Origin: Dillenia suffruticosa
Taxonomy: Eukaryota > Streptophyta > Magnoliopsida > Dilleniales > Dilleniaceae
Assembly: GCA_033439265.1 (NCBI GenBank)
Contig: JAVTVX010000010.1
Coordinates: 8,742,001-8,806,000 of the forward strand
Length of the DNA stretch: 64,000 bases
Direction: 5' to 3'
Every line of letters begins with the position of its first letter. Position 1 is the first letter of the stretch. A program made the translations under genes and the position numbers. The notes beneath the pieces were generated by a model. It had not been told where the DNA came from, made no database searches, and was given only the letters and a program-made list of their open reading frames with translations. Shown here piece after piece: positions 10,110 to 21,334 of this stretch.

Positions 10110-11170
10110 CAGTAAAGTAGATTTTCACTTTGCCTCTTCTGCGCCAGACAACGAGAGAGGGCCCCCCGGCGGAGGAGAGCGAGAGAGAGAGAGAGAGAAG
10201 ATTTTGACATACCCAGTTTTCTTTTTTACATCTCGATATGACTCAGCTTGAAGTAACAGCTGCGGCGTGAACCAAGACGGGAAATTCTACCCAATCCAAA
10301 TATACAAGTTGATGAAACATTAACTAGATTAAACCTTACGCTTTCTAGAAGGCATTTCGATATATTGTTTCCAATTTATCAGAAGCATTGACTAGATTAA
10401 ACTGATATTATAGATTCGTTATTCTTACCCATTTAATTTATATTGTTTTATAAATACTAATCTACGTGCCACAAGAGGAGAACTTTAAAAAAGAAAAGAA
10501 AGAAAAATTAAATAAAAAAAAATGATATTTGCAAAAAGGTGGAATCATAGTGATAAAAGAGGGAATTAGTATATGGGAATTGAAAGAAAAAGTAACGGCA
10601 AAAAGGATAGGATGTAGAGATAAAAAATAGAACCGTAAATTGGGAGTTAAAAGTAATCGAAATGGGTAGATTATACAAATACTATCTTATGTGACACGTG
10701 ATACGCACAAGATAATTGAGAAGAATTAAAAAAAAAAAAAAAAAAAAAAAGTTAAACAAAAGAAAAATAATTGAAGGGAGAGGTATTGATAAAAGATGCA
10801 AGAGGAACATGAGAGTTAAAGAATGATTGAAACGGGTTGACTCTTTTTGAATCAATAAATAGTATAGATTACTTGACCATTTTTCTTACCGAAAAACTCC
10901 TATTTTTTCTTACTGACTCAAAAAAACTACAACAATAAGAAAGTACAATATTAACTTAAAAATTTCGGAAGTGAATAAAACAACAAAATAACTTAAAGCA
11001 ATCCGAGTCACAACTGATGGAACACTGGACAACAAGGGCTGGTTTTTTTTTAAAAAAAAAAAAGGAAATAAAATAAAATATGGGCCCGCTCTTGTCTTCT
11101 ATCACTTTAGTCAAATTGGCCGGTGCATTTAAAAAATAGACAAAAATTCTAGATTCCCCAACTTGCCTCT
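10110..11170. other. Intergenic DNA with simple repeats
   Basis: Contains a (GA)n tract at about 10,173-10,198, a poly-A run at about 10,729-10,750 and poly-T/poly-A at 11,044-11,062. No gene is supported. Confidence 0.5.
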
Positions 11171-11178
11171 TCCACCCC

Positions 11179-11186
11179 TATAAAAT
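11179..11186 (+). promoter_or_regulatory. TATA box of the broken membrane-protein paralogue
   Basis: TATAAAAT lies about 63 bp upstream of the ATG at 11,249, followed by a pyrimidine-rich CT leader (11,203-11,240) common in plant core promoters. Confidence 0.5.
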
Positions 11187-11248
11187 CCTTGGCATCCCCC
11201 GGTTCCATCTTCCTCCCTCTTCCCCCTCCCCCTCTCTCTGTGTTTGAT

Positions 11249-11947
11249 ATGGCCAACAGCAGTACAGACGGACACCCCGGAATTACAAATCAAAAGATAG
11301 AGAAAAGGGTCCGCTATCTTGAAAGCACATCACAATCTGCTACCTGGTTTTCCAAGTCATAATCTTTTTCTCTTCCTCCTCCGCAAACCAATGCAGAAAC
11401 TGGTGGGTTCCCTTCAGTTTTTCCCTCCTCATCAGTCATCTCTTCTTCGTCAACTTTTTAAACACGATTCCCCCGTATCTTCAAGTTCGTTACCAATATG
11501 ACCACCACTACTCCAAGAGGCCGAAACTATTCGCCGGATCCGATTGACCCGATTCGGTTCTGAACAAGAACCCGAACCTAAACTAGAACCCGAACCCTTT
11601 CAGGTTACGCTGATTAAGCTTCGATTTTGGATACAAGGGCTGATCCTGTGTCTCGCACTTTTCGGAGCGATCGTGGCAATCGCCTGTTTCGTCAGCCCTT
11701 GCAGCGGTGAGGTTGATTTTCAGGTCTGTCCCTTTTTAAGATTTAATGCCCCAGTTTGCAATTTCTGCCCTTTCCGGATCTGGCTCTGCTATGTTGCATA
11801 TGTTAAAAGCGCATGCATATTCTCTCCTGTGTTAAAATAAAGTTGATTAATTTTTCACTATTTCTGAAAGAAGAATTTTGTTTCCCTGTGCAGGTCTTAT
11901 ATGAGTCTATGATGGCGGAAACCTATAAGAAATTGATCGGACTATAA
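11249..11947 (+). pseudogene. Broken paralogue of the small membrane-protein gene at 29,464
   Basis: From ATG 11,249 the frame reads MANSSTDG...KIEKRVRYLE and stops at a TAA near 11,360. A second frame then gives CRNWWVPFSFSLLISHLFF and RYQYDHHY and stops at 11,545-11,547. A third frame gives a Glu/Pro-rich linker and a hydrophobic segment, FWIQGLILCLALFGAIVAI. These align in order with EKRIWYF, CKNWWVPFTLSLL, CYQYES and the last membrane segment of the protein at 29,464-30,003, so two frameshifts separate three homologous blocks. The tail could splice from a donor at 11,724 to an acceptor before 11,894 (stop 11,945-11,947). Sequencing error is a possible alternative for the frameshifts. Confidence 0.65.
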
Positions 11948-11949
11948 AA

Positions 11950-12770
11950 TATTATATATCAAAATATTATATATCAGAATAATGAATAATATTATTATTA
12001 TGAATAATATTATTATATATCAAAATCAAAATCAAAAAAATATTATGTATTAAAATAATTAATTATTAATTTGATTTTAAAAATATTTTTGTATTTGTAA
12101 TAATAAATAATAATTAATGAATAATTAAAGTTTTATATTATTATATTGTTTCTCGTTATTAATAACCCTAAATAGAAGCATAGCAATTCATACCCTCTCT
12201 GGATTTCAAGATTATATTTGTTTTATCTCGAAAATGGAGAAGTGCATGTGATTTGAAATAGTTAAGAGGCAATTTCATTAATACACATATTTTTATTTAA
12301 AAAAATCAGGTGAAAGCTCCTCACGGTAACTTCTCATTTTTTGTTTTCTTCATTAATAAAAAGAACTCTTTTTTAAACAGTTTTTAAAAGATCCATTTGA
12401 TATAAATTTTACCTTTAAATAGGTTTCGAATCGGAAAAAAAAAAAGTTAAATCAAACAGAGACTTAATTAAAAGTAAAGTTTTTAAATTAAATTATATTA
12501 ATATGACAATAATATTAACATTTTATATAAAGAGAATTGAAAGTAAACGTTTTTAATTAAATAATATTAATATAATAATAATACTGACATTTTTTATTGT
12601 CAAATTTTATATTTTTTAGTAATTTTTATTTTAACATAAAAAATTAAATAAAAGTTTAAATTTTCAAACCAGCCTAAAAAAGGGGGGAAAAGTTGCTACA
12701 ATGGTAAGTTTTGTACTTTGAATAAAGTTGACAAAAAATCTAAGAATCGAGCGCTTCTTCAGCGACACAG
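11950..12770. other. Intergenic AT-rich DNA, no gene seen
   Basis: Long runs of ATTATTAT-type sequence and short AT-rich frames only. Confidence 0.5.
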
Positions 12771-12777
12771 TAGTGTC

Positions 12778-12962
12778 CATAGGAATTTTATGGATTAGAG
12801 CATAGAAATATAAACAAATGATAAATGGATCCCACGAAGTCATTAGAAATTTCATGAATCAGAGCATTGAAATACAAAAAAAAAAATGATAAATGGGTCC
12901 CATGAAGTCATAAGAAATTTCATGGATTCATATAAATACAGACAAATGACAAATGGGTCAAA
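12778..12962. repeat. Tandem repeat, about 65-bp unit, three diverged copies
   Basis: Each copy has AGAAATTTCATGGATT-like, AAATACA and ATGATAAATGGGTCCCA-like words followed by GAAGTCAT. The copies begin near 12,780, 12,845 and 12,910. Confidence 0.75.
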
Positions 12963-13382
12963 AGGGCCAAACTAGGCCAAACTAGGATGCGGTTCCCATA
13001 AAATCTCGCTTTCTCTTCTCTCTCTGTGTTTGGAAACAGGGGATGAAAATTCGCAGATTTTGTCTATGATGGAGACGGGGTGCAGATTTTGTCTAGTACT
13101 GTACTATAGACCACAAAATATAAAGATCGAATGGAGATAACAAAACCCTGGATTAAGTTTTTTGAAAAAATGTCTCATTTACAGATGGATACACTACATC
13201 AAATGTCGGTCCGGGTGGTCAAAAATGATTCAGGGATCATTTAAAAAACAAGAGAGGAATTCTAGGAAATCAAGGCCTTATACAACAGTTAATGTATGTC
13301 AGCCCATTATCTATATCTGTAACAATAAAATTGGTCGGTCTGTCAGAAATATTTTAGCCATCAATTTTTATTAAAAGCTATG
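12963..13382. other. Intergenic DNA, no gene seen
   Basis: A short frame at 13,162-13,374 has no recognisable motif and is not supported as a gene. Confidence 0.4.
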
Positions 13383-13634
13383 TGATAAGAATTGATCATG
13401 GAAGGAAATAATTTTTTATTGATTTTACTTTGTTTTGGTACATATATATATATATATATAATTGACATACATAATTATACAAAACAAATGAATTAATTAA
13501 GCAATGAAATGAAAAAATAATCGACTAAAAAGAAAAAGTTAATTAGATAACTAAAAGGAGAGGAATAATGAAGGTCAAATTTTGTTTCTATAATTAAAGT
13601 TTTCAATTGATATTATTTTCTTAATTCTGCTAAT
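13383..13634 (-). repeat. Ty1/copia LTR (inverted relative to 14,605-14,853)
   Basis: Starts TGATAAGAATTGAT; its reverse complement matches the 14,605-14,853 copy over essentially its full length with moderate divergence and a (TA)n difference. A polypurine-like stretch on the minus strand abuts its inner edge. Confidence 0.75.
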
Positions 13635-14604
13635 ACTCTTCCTTAAGCTGGTGCATAAAGGTCAATAATGCCCAACTTGATTTGAAGAAACAAAAATTGG
13701 TCCCCGCTTATAGATTTAGTGAAAATATCAGTCGGTTGGCTTGTAGTAGAGATGACACGTGTTTAAATGATCCCGATTTTAGATTTTTCACGTACAATGT
13801 GACAATCAATTTCAAGATATTTGGTATGCTCATGGAAGACTAGATTGGCAACGATATGACGTGTTACTTGATTGTCGCAATATAGAGGAGTGGTAGATGA
13901 TAAAGAGATGTCAAGATCACTAAGTACAGATTGAAGGCAAATGATTTCTCGTATAGTGGTGGCTATGGCATGATATTCGATCTCAGTCGATGAATGTGAT
14001 ACAGTCTGTTGTTTTTTACTCTTTCAAGATACCAAACTATGACCAAAGAAGATGCAGTATCTTGTAGTTGACCAACGGGTTTGAGGACAGATTGCCCAAT
14101 CGGAATCTGAAAAAGCAATAAGCTCTGTTGGGCTAGAAGAAGATAATAGAATACCTTAATTTGGAGTTTTCTTTAAATAGCGAAGCAGCTGATGAACAAC
14201 ATCTAAGTGTGGTTGACGAGGTTGATACATAAACTGGTTAAGAATATTAACGGAGAATGTAATATCAAGCCGAGTAATACTCAAATAGATGAGACGACCA
14301 ACTAAGCGACAATAAGATGAAGAATCTTCTAGCAAATCGCCGATAGAGTCAATAAGCTTGAGATTTTGTTCCATGACATATTTATGTTGTGAGAAATAAA
14401 TGTCATGAGAAGATCTAACTACCTTAATACTAAGAAAATATTTGAGAATGCCAAGATTCTTAATGCGAAAACGTTATAATAAAAAAAACTTGATTTGTGA
14501 TAGAAGCTTTGGATCATTTCCGGTCATGACATCAATTGGAGGAAATAAGTGGAAGATACTTTTCACTTTGGATCATGACTCGTTCTCCGACAAAATACTA
14601 AGAT

Positions 14605-14853
14605 TATCTACAAAATTAAAAAAATAATATCAATTGAAGACTTTGATTATAGAAACAAGATTTGATATCCATTATTCCCTTTCTTTTAGTTATCTAATTG
14701 ACTTTTCCTTTTTAGTTGATTTTTTTCCTTTTCATTACTTAATTGATTTTTTTATATTCTATAATTATGTATATTAATTTTGTATATATGCATATATACC
14801 CAAACAAAGTATATCAATGGAAAATTATTTTCTTCCACAATCAATTCTTATCA
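14605..14853 (+). repeat. Ty1/copia LTR followed by a primer-binding site
   Basis: Ends CAATTCTTATCA and is immediately followed by TGGTATCAAGCAG. This is where a 5' LTR and primer-binding site of a plus-strand copia element should meet. Little of that element remains to the right. Confidence 0.7.
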
Positions 14854-14969
14854 TGGTATCAAGCAGGTTTTTAATCTATAAACCCTAATCATTTTATTCT
14901 TCTTTGATAATGTTAAATCTTATTTTTATATTAGATTGATATTATTTTCTTAATTCCGCTCATATTACG

Positions 14970-16270
14970 CGGGCACAATATTCTTCCGTGGACATTACCC
15001 AATCTTGTAATGATCCACGTGCGTAGACCAAGGGGATGTGGACCAAGACTAGGTAGGGTTATGTTTCCGCAGAATAGTGATATCTACGGACAAGGCTTAT
15101 ACTTTCGAAAAGACAACAATCATGTCAATTTTGTCAAATTTTGTGCTACAAATTTAAGGGTCTGTACAATGTCGTTAAAATGTCAGGGGTGTCCCAAAAA
15201 TCCTGAGTTATTACTAACGAAAGAAAATGAAATTCATGGAAAACTATAGGTGAAATAAGAAAAAATTACCATGACAGAGTCGTCCTCAAGGGTTCGAGAA
15301 GAAAAAGCATTTAAATTTTGTGAATTTCCCATGCTTAAAACCCTGATATCAGATTTTTGCTGCTTCCTATTAGCTCGAGCTTGAGAAAACACCATTGAGT
15401 AATTAGTTTCTTCGGGGCCTTCTTATCCCAAGCTCCGAACTCGGGCACAGCCCTCCAACCATTTTCCTACAAACCACGAATATCACAAAAAGGAATATTA
15501 TGGCTTGAAAGCTAGTAATCATCTTCTTCCAACACAAACAATTCAATCAAATCGAAAAGAGAGAGATGTAATTGTTGCAACGCTTGACCTTTTTTCGGTT
15601 AACATTCCCTTTGGTCAACGTACATTAATCCGTACAAGACTTAAATGTGCAACAATTATAGTACTTATTAATTAATTATAGTCCTCAAGTGTGAAACAAT
15701 CATCCTCTTCCTATTATGCAAAATGTTTTCTTTTACATTTGATGCTCTGCAGGCTTACCCCGTTGTGGTGATTCATTGTAAAACTACATTATTTTATCGG
15801 ACATGGTGGAGTGGGACGTGGGGTGCCTTCTAATGTGGATGAAAGAGTTAGCATTTGTATGTGGTTTGGCTAATCAAATGAGTGGGGGAGAAAAGAAGGG
15901 ACCGCGGTTTTCTCATCTAGTTGGCTTAGTTTGTTTTTGTTGTGAACTTGGCAGAGAGAATTCTAGACTATTGGCAAACGATATCCGAGTTACCCGAATA
16001 ATCCTATTTGAATACTGTAAAATCCATTTAGAAGTTGACTCTCCCAACGTCTATTTTTTCATTTTTCAGACTTGAATTTAAGATCTTAGTTAAAGAAATT
16101 TAATGATCGATCACTACACCTACATAACGTTAGTTCGGGCCTTGAAAAAGCTTAGGTCCACCTGAACTTCTGAAAAAATATGAACAATTCTTACGAGGCA
16201 GCTCATGTATGGATCTAAATAGAATACCCAATGTCAAGTTTTAACTTTTCATTATTGATTTTCAAATGAT
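14970..16270. other. Intergenic DNA, no supportable gene
   Basis: Short frames at 15,010-15,249 and 15,803-16,075 show no recognised motif, splice context or start context. They are noted only as unassigned sequence with less AT bias than its surroundings. Confidence 0.4.
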
Positions 16271-16272
16271 CG

Positions 16273-16275
<3 letters not shown>

Positions 16276-16314
<39 letters not shown>
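16276..16314. repeat. (TA)n microsatellite
   Basis: About 19 uninterrupted TA units. Confidence 0.95.
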
Positions 16315-16318
<4 letters not shown>

Positions 16319-16319
16319 C

Positions 16320-18592
16320 CAATCATTACCAGTTTAACTAACTAATCTGATCCGTTTTCATATGATCTTTACCCCTTTTGAAAAAAAGAAATTATCTCAA
16401 TCGAGTCAGTTTTATATGTGCAGTACAATTATCCAACAAAAACCGACCACCATATGTTTACATCTTATATGAGTTTGAGAAAAACAGTGACAATTACTGA
16501 GGTCGAATGTAGAACAAAAGTTCTAAATAAAATGTAAATTAAAATTAATAAAAACAAGACTAAAAATTTCAGTTATAGCAAGTGTTGTTACAAAGTTTAG
16601 TGAAATAGGTTTTGAAGAACATAAAAGGAACTAAGAGAAAAGAAAAATCAAAGCTTGAATAGATGCTCGTTTGCCGCCAATAATTTTTAAAGATAAATTG
16701 CCACAACCATAACGAAATGACAGAATTCATGTAAATTCGAGATAGGAATCAAATTAAGACTTTCAAATCAGTCCTATATGGTGTGCACGGGTCACAACAG
16801 GTTGGTTGGAGGCTCTTAAAAAAATTTCCATCTGAGCAGGTTGTCGGTAAATGTCATGTCCGGTTGAACCCGGTTGTAGTTTGGTCGATTTAAACTTATT
16901 GGATTGAGAAAGAAGCAAGCTCGGACTACTGTTCCATCACGATGAAAGAAAGAACCGCAACCTCATCTTCAACAAAACAAGAAGTGAAAAGAACCCAAAT
17001 AAACAAAATGACTGAGAATATGAATTTCAAAGCTTAAATTAACTAATGGCCAACCCCAGAAATCAAACGCGCGGAAATGCAACCATGGAGATAATTATAA
17101 TCAACAACATCAATTAAGCCAATAATCTTAACTCAATTGGGAAAGAAGATATGAGGAGAAAATTTGAACTAATTTAAATAATAAGTGGAAAGTTATACCT
17201 TAATCTTTTTCAATAAATGGGCTTGGTGTTTGATTTGAAGCGGCCAACTCAAGAAGATGATCAGATTTTGTTTGACAATAAGAACAAACCCCAGACAAAA
17301 TCAGAAAGAGACGAGGACAAATAAGATGAGACAAAGAGAGGAGAGATGAGATGAGAGAAGTTTTGTTGATGGCAAATGAACAATAGAAAAATCAAAATTG
17401 CAGATGGCAACAAAATCTAACGGTTGCAGGTATTTGAATGCCCAACAAGAAAAATTGAAAGACGTTTGAAACCAAAACAATTGCAATTGAATTGGAAGCC
17501 AGAAAAATTGAAAATGGCCGCGCGCTTCATTGACTCTCCTCCCACCCCTTTCTCAATTTTGCTTGCTGCTTATTTAAAAGTCATTTCTTTCTTCTTCAAT
17601 GCGATTACACAAACATGACTTCTTTCCTAATTTTCTATTTCTATTTTTAAGCCGGCAATAATAATTTTTTAGTATTTTCAATTTTTATATCATTTATTTT
17701 GTCACCAATAAATTAAAAAATTTTAAACAACTTCTAGTTTGAACCGAACGTTCTCAGTTCAAACTGAAAATCATCAATTTCTATTTTTTAAAATAAAAAA
17801 TCAAAATTAAATCTGCGGATATAATTTTGATTTTGATCGGACGATTCGAGTAGAACTGCAGCTATGCCTAAACCCAGGGTGGTTAATAAATCAAGGTAAG
17901 CGTCCAGACTTGTTTGTACTGTGTTTAGAGTACCCATCACATAGCAATATCTTAAATTTAAGGATTTCAAACCTTAGGTTTTTTGCAAAATTCGAGGGAC
18001 ACGACGGTCCGGCCATCCACCAATTTTTAATTTAAATAAAAATACTTTCGTGGCATCCAGCATTGCATCCCACGACGAGAACCGGTGGAAACTCTCGGCA
18101 TTTGTCTGCTACCGCGTACAATTTTCCCTTCTAAATTGTTCTTTTTTCTTTCAATTTCAACTTCCCAACGCGGAGTCACATGTTCTTTTCTGATGGCGGC
18201 ATTTATTGCGCGTAACAACCAGGTCAACGCGATTCGCCATCGTATGGGCAACCAAACACGGCCACATTTATGAAATTTTGATTTGTTTTATAATATTTAT
18301 GAGTTTTTTATTAAATTAAAAAATTAATAAAAAATAAAAACCAATTTTATATAAAAAATTAAAATTATTATTTTTTATATTCGAAATTTCATTTAATTTG
18401 AATTTTGTCACAAAAACATTCCCACATGCTGCACAATTTCTTAATATTGTTGTTCCAAACAATTCAAAATGATGAGTACCCGTCATCCCACGTGCGCACA
18501 GATGGGCCGGCGACATTTTTTTGGAACAAAAGGTCGTAAATTTATATTTTGTTAAATGAAAGTAATTTATAAAAATTAATTAATTGAGGAAC
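16320..18592. other. Intergenic DNA, no supportable gene
   Basis: Mixed composition with several 60-75 aa frames that do not resemble known proteins. This DNA is the left flank of the Ty3/gypsy insertion at 18,593. Confidence 0.4.
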
Positions 18593-21334
18593 TGTAATAC
18601 CCAAATACAAAAAAAAAAAAAAAAAAAAAAGAGGAAAATTAAAATTAGGGCTTTAAGCCCTAATTTTCTCCTCTCTCTCTCTCTCTCTCTTTCCCCCTCT
18701 CCTCTCCCTCTCTCTTTCTCTTTCTCTTTCCCGATCTCCCCGCCGCTGTGTCTCTTCCCCTCCCGCTGCCGCCGCTGCCAGCACCGTCGGTCACCACCAT
18801 CGCCACCGCACCCAGCCGCCGCAGCTCCTCCCTTCCGCGAGTGAGCCGCTGCAGCTCCTCCCTGCACGAGCTGCCCAGTGCGAACGCGCGAGCTAGCGCG
18901 CGATCTCCCTCGCGCGAGCGCCAGCGACCCCAGCGTGATCCCAGCGCCAGCAGCGCCAGCAGCGCCAGCAGCGCCAGCAGCGCCAGCAGCGCCAGCAGCG
19001 CCAGCAGCGCCAGCAGCGCCAGCAGCGCCAGCAGCGCTAGATCAGCACACGAGCAGCGCGCGACCCCTAGCGCGCCTCTGCACACTCCTGCACGAGCACC
19101 AGCGCGCCCTTGTGCGCCTCTGCACGAGCCCCTGCGTGCCTCCAGCATGCCCCAGCACGAGCACAGCGCGCTCCAGCGCGCGATCCACTGCTCGAGCGCG
19201 CCCCAGCACGAGAGCGAACGCTCCAACGCGCGACCCACTGCGCGAGCACTCGATCCAGCTCGCGAGCGCGACCCTAGCCACTGCGGCCCAGTCCGGCCCG
19301 CGGCCCACCAGACCCATCAGGCCCGCAGGCCCATCAGGCCCGCAAGCCCACCAGGCCCGCCAGGCCCACCAGCCCACCAGCCCGCGACGGCCCATGACAG
19401 TCCGTGAGCCTCTGCGAAGGTAAATGATTCAAAGTTTCGATTTTCGCACTTGGATTTCGAAATTCTTTAGTAATTGGACTTAAATTGTTCGTAATTGTTT
19501 CAAATTTGGAAAAATTCAGGTTTTAGACCAAACCAACGGGCGAACGAAAGCTAGACCCGAGATCCGAGAAACCCTAGGTGAGAGAAACGAAATCTCTTCA
19601 ACCTTTGGATAAACTTTGTCAAATTATGTAGTATTAGTTGGTTTTAGATTCGAATTAAGATTGATTTTGATTTTGTTATTTACTTATAAATAGAATGAAA
19701 TTGATGACATTGGAATATGTTTATAAATTGAGGAATTTAGGGTTTGTACAAATTTAAGGAAATTGATAAACCCTGACAATAGTCGAAATTTGATGAAAAT
19801 CGTGATGATTGATTAGGTTGGCTATTTTGGTGATTCGATTGAGGGGAGCATTGCTTTACGTATTGTGGTTTTATTGGGGAGTGCGCTATCCTCCCCAAAA
19901 CTGTGAGTGAGATTTATTTCAATACTTTTGTTTAATATGTAAATCCTGTTTTACAACATTTTGATAATGAGCATGATTTGTCGTTTGTTGGAAATGTTTT
20001 GACTGGTTTTAAAATTGACTTTTGTGAACTGTTGGAGTGTCCAAAAACTGTATTGAATTATGAAATTATGCATCCAAGTGGTTGAAACGTATAATGTGCC
20101 ATTTTATGCTCTATGTTGCATTGGTTTGTGAACCTGACTTCGGCACATTTTGATATGATATTGATTATGGCTTTGAGGGCTTTGATATGTATTGTTCCGT
20201 AGCTACGAAGGACACCGTGAGAGGCGCTTTGGTGGCGTCCGGATATGCCTAGGCCTGGGGTATCCCACGAGTTGTCGTGATTTGATTATCTACACGGTAC
20301 TAGCCAGGTTGAACCCGAAAGGGGGAGGATTTGGATTTGGATTGGATATTCTCTCCAAGTCTAGCACCTGGACGAGGTTCGTCGCCAACGCCGGGGTAGA
20401 GAGCACTTTAAAGAAATTTGCATGTAACACCCCCGGTGCGCCTGTCATAGGTCGCGGTAGACCTCTGCCAGGACATTTTCGGTTGGCAGCTCTATGATTT
20501 TAATGACAGTGCTTTGGATGCATATTTGACTTCAAAATGCGTGAAATGATATATTGTTGAAATGAAAAGCATGATAATTTGAAATATGATTCGTATACTT
20601 ATGCTTTGACACTCCAGTTTCACACTTCATATTTGACGATTGCATTGACCCATTCACTCACTGAGTATTCTTTCCCGAGTACTCACCCCTCATTTCCCTT
20701 TTGTTTTAGAGATAGTATTTGACAAGGAGTGTCGCTTTTAGGACGCTCAGTTTCTTTGGGAGATCAGGTCTGGACTTGAGGAATTATTGTGTATTTCCGC
20801 TGCAAATTTGTATTGATGATGTATATGTATTTTGAGGTCTATAGATGACCATTTTATAATTCTGGGATGACTGTATTGTATAAATATGAACATTTAAATT
20901 GTGGAACTCTCATGTCACTGCATGACATTGCATTGAGGCATTTCTTTTTCGTTGCGTCTGTATTTGGGAATGTGTCATGTCTTAGGATTGTCCTCTAGGA
21001 TCGCTCGGTGCCTCCTCTAAATCACAGGAGGGGCGACTGGCGGCTGTCCATGCCTTTGATGGGGGCATGGCAGTAGAGGTCTGTGGTTAGGACTGTGGAG
21101 AATTGTTTGTTAGCCTTGCGTTGCCCTGGATTGTGCAGTAGGATGATTTGGTTTGTTGTTGAGGATAATATATGCATTTTGAGGCCAGGATGGCCCCTTT
21201 TGGACAGGTAACAGGTTTATTTTAATATGGGAGACCTCCGATATATGGGGAGATTTTGCCCGATTTTCTGTAAAAATATAGCCGGCATCCAGGGTAACGG
21301 GCGGCTGCTCACGATCCCGGTTCGGGGTGTGACA
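18593..21334 (+). repeat. 5' LTR of the Ty3/gypsy element
   Basis: Contains an A-rich/GA-rich start and a CT-rich tract. A GCCAGCAGC nonamer array follows (18,946-19,035, ten units; nine in the other LTR), then a GC-rich stretch and the rest of the LTR. Long open frames on both strands at 18,580-19,423 are artefacts of the repetitive GC-rich sequence. Confidence 0.92.

Larger units (their letters stand above)
13383..14968 (-). mobile_element. Ty1/copia fossil, rearranged, with inverted LTRs
   Basis: The minus strand at about 14,470-13,640 carries the end of a copia reverse transcriptase and RNase H region; RLVGRLIYL, QFMYQPRQPH and LLRYLK are typical words. An LTR lies at 13,383-13,634 (minus orientation). 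A second copy in the opposite orientation is at about 14,605-14,853, followed by a tRNA-iMet type primer-binding site, TGGTATCAAGCAG, at 14,854-14,866. A third LTR edge, again in minus orientation, is at about 14,936-14,968. It is broken in several places. It looks like a nested or rearranged pair of related elements. Confidence 0.75.

Noticed and set aside
15803-16075. 90-aa frame as a host gene
   Set aside because: No recognised motif, no splice or promoter context, and length unremarkable for this composition.
18580-19423. Long overlapping open frames on both strands (up to 219 aa) in the 5' LTR of the gypsy element
   Set aside because: They run through CT-rich, nonamer and GC-rich repeats, are open in several frames at once and lie wholly in an LTR.
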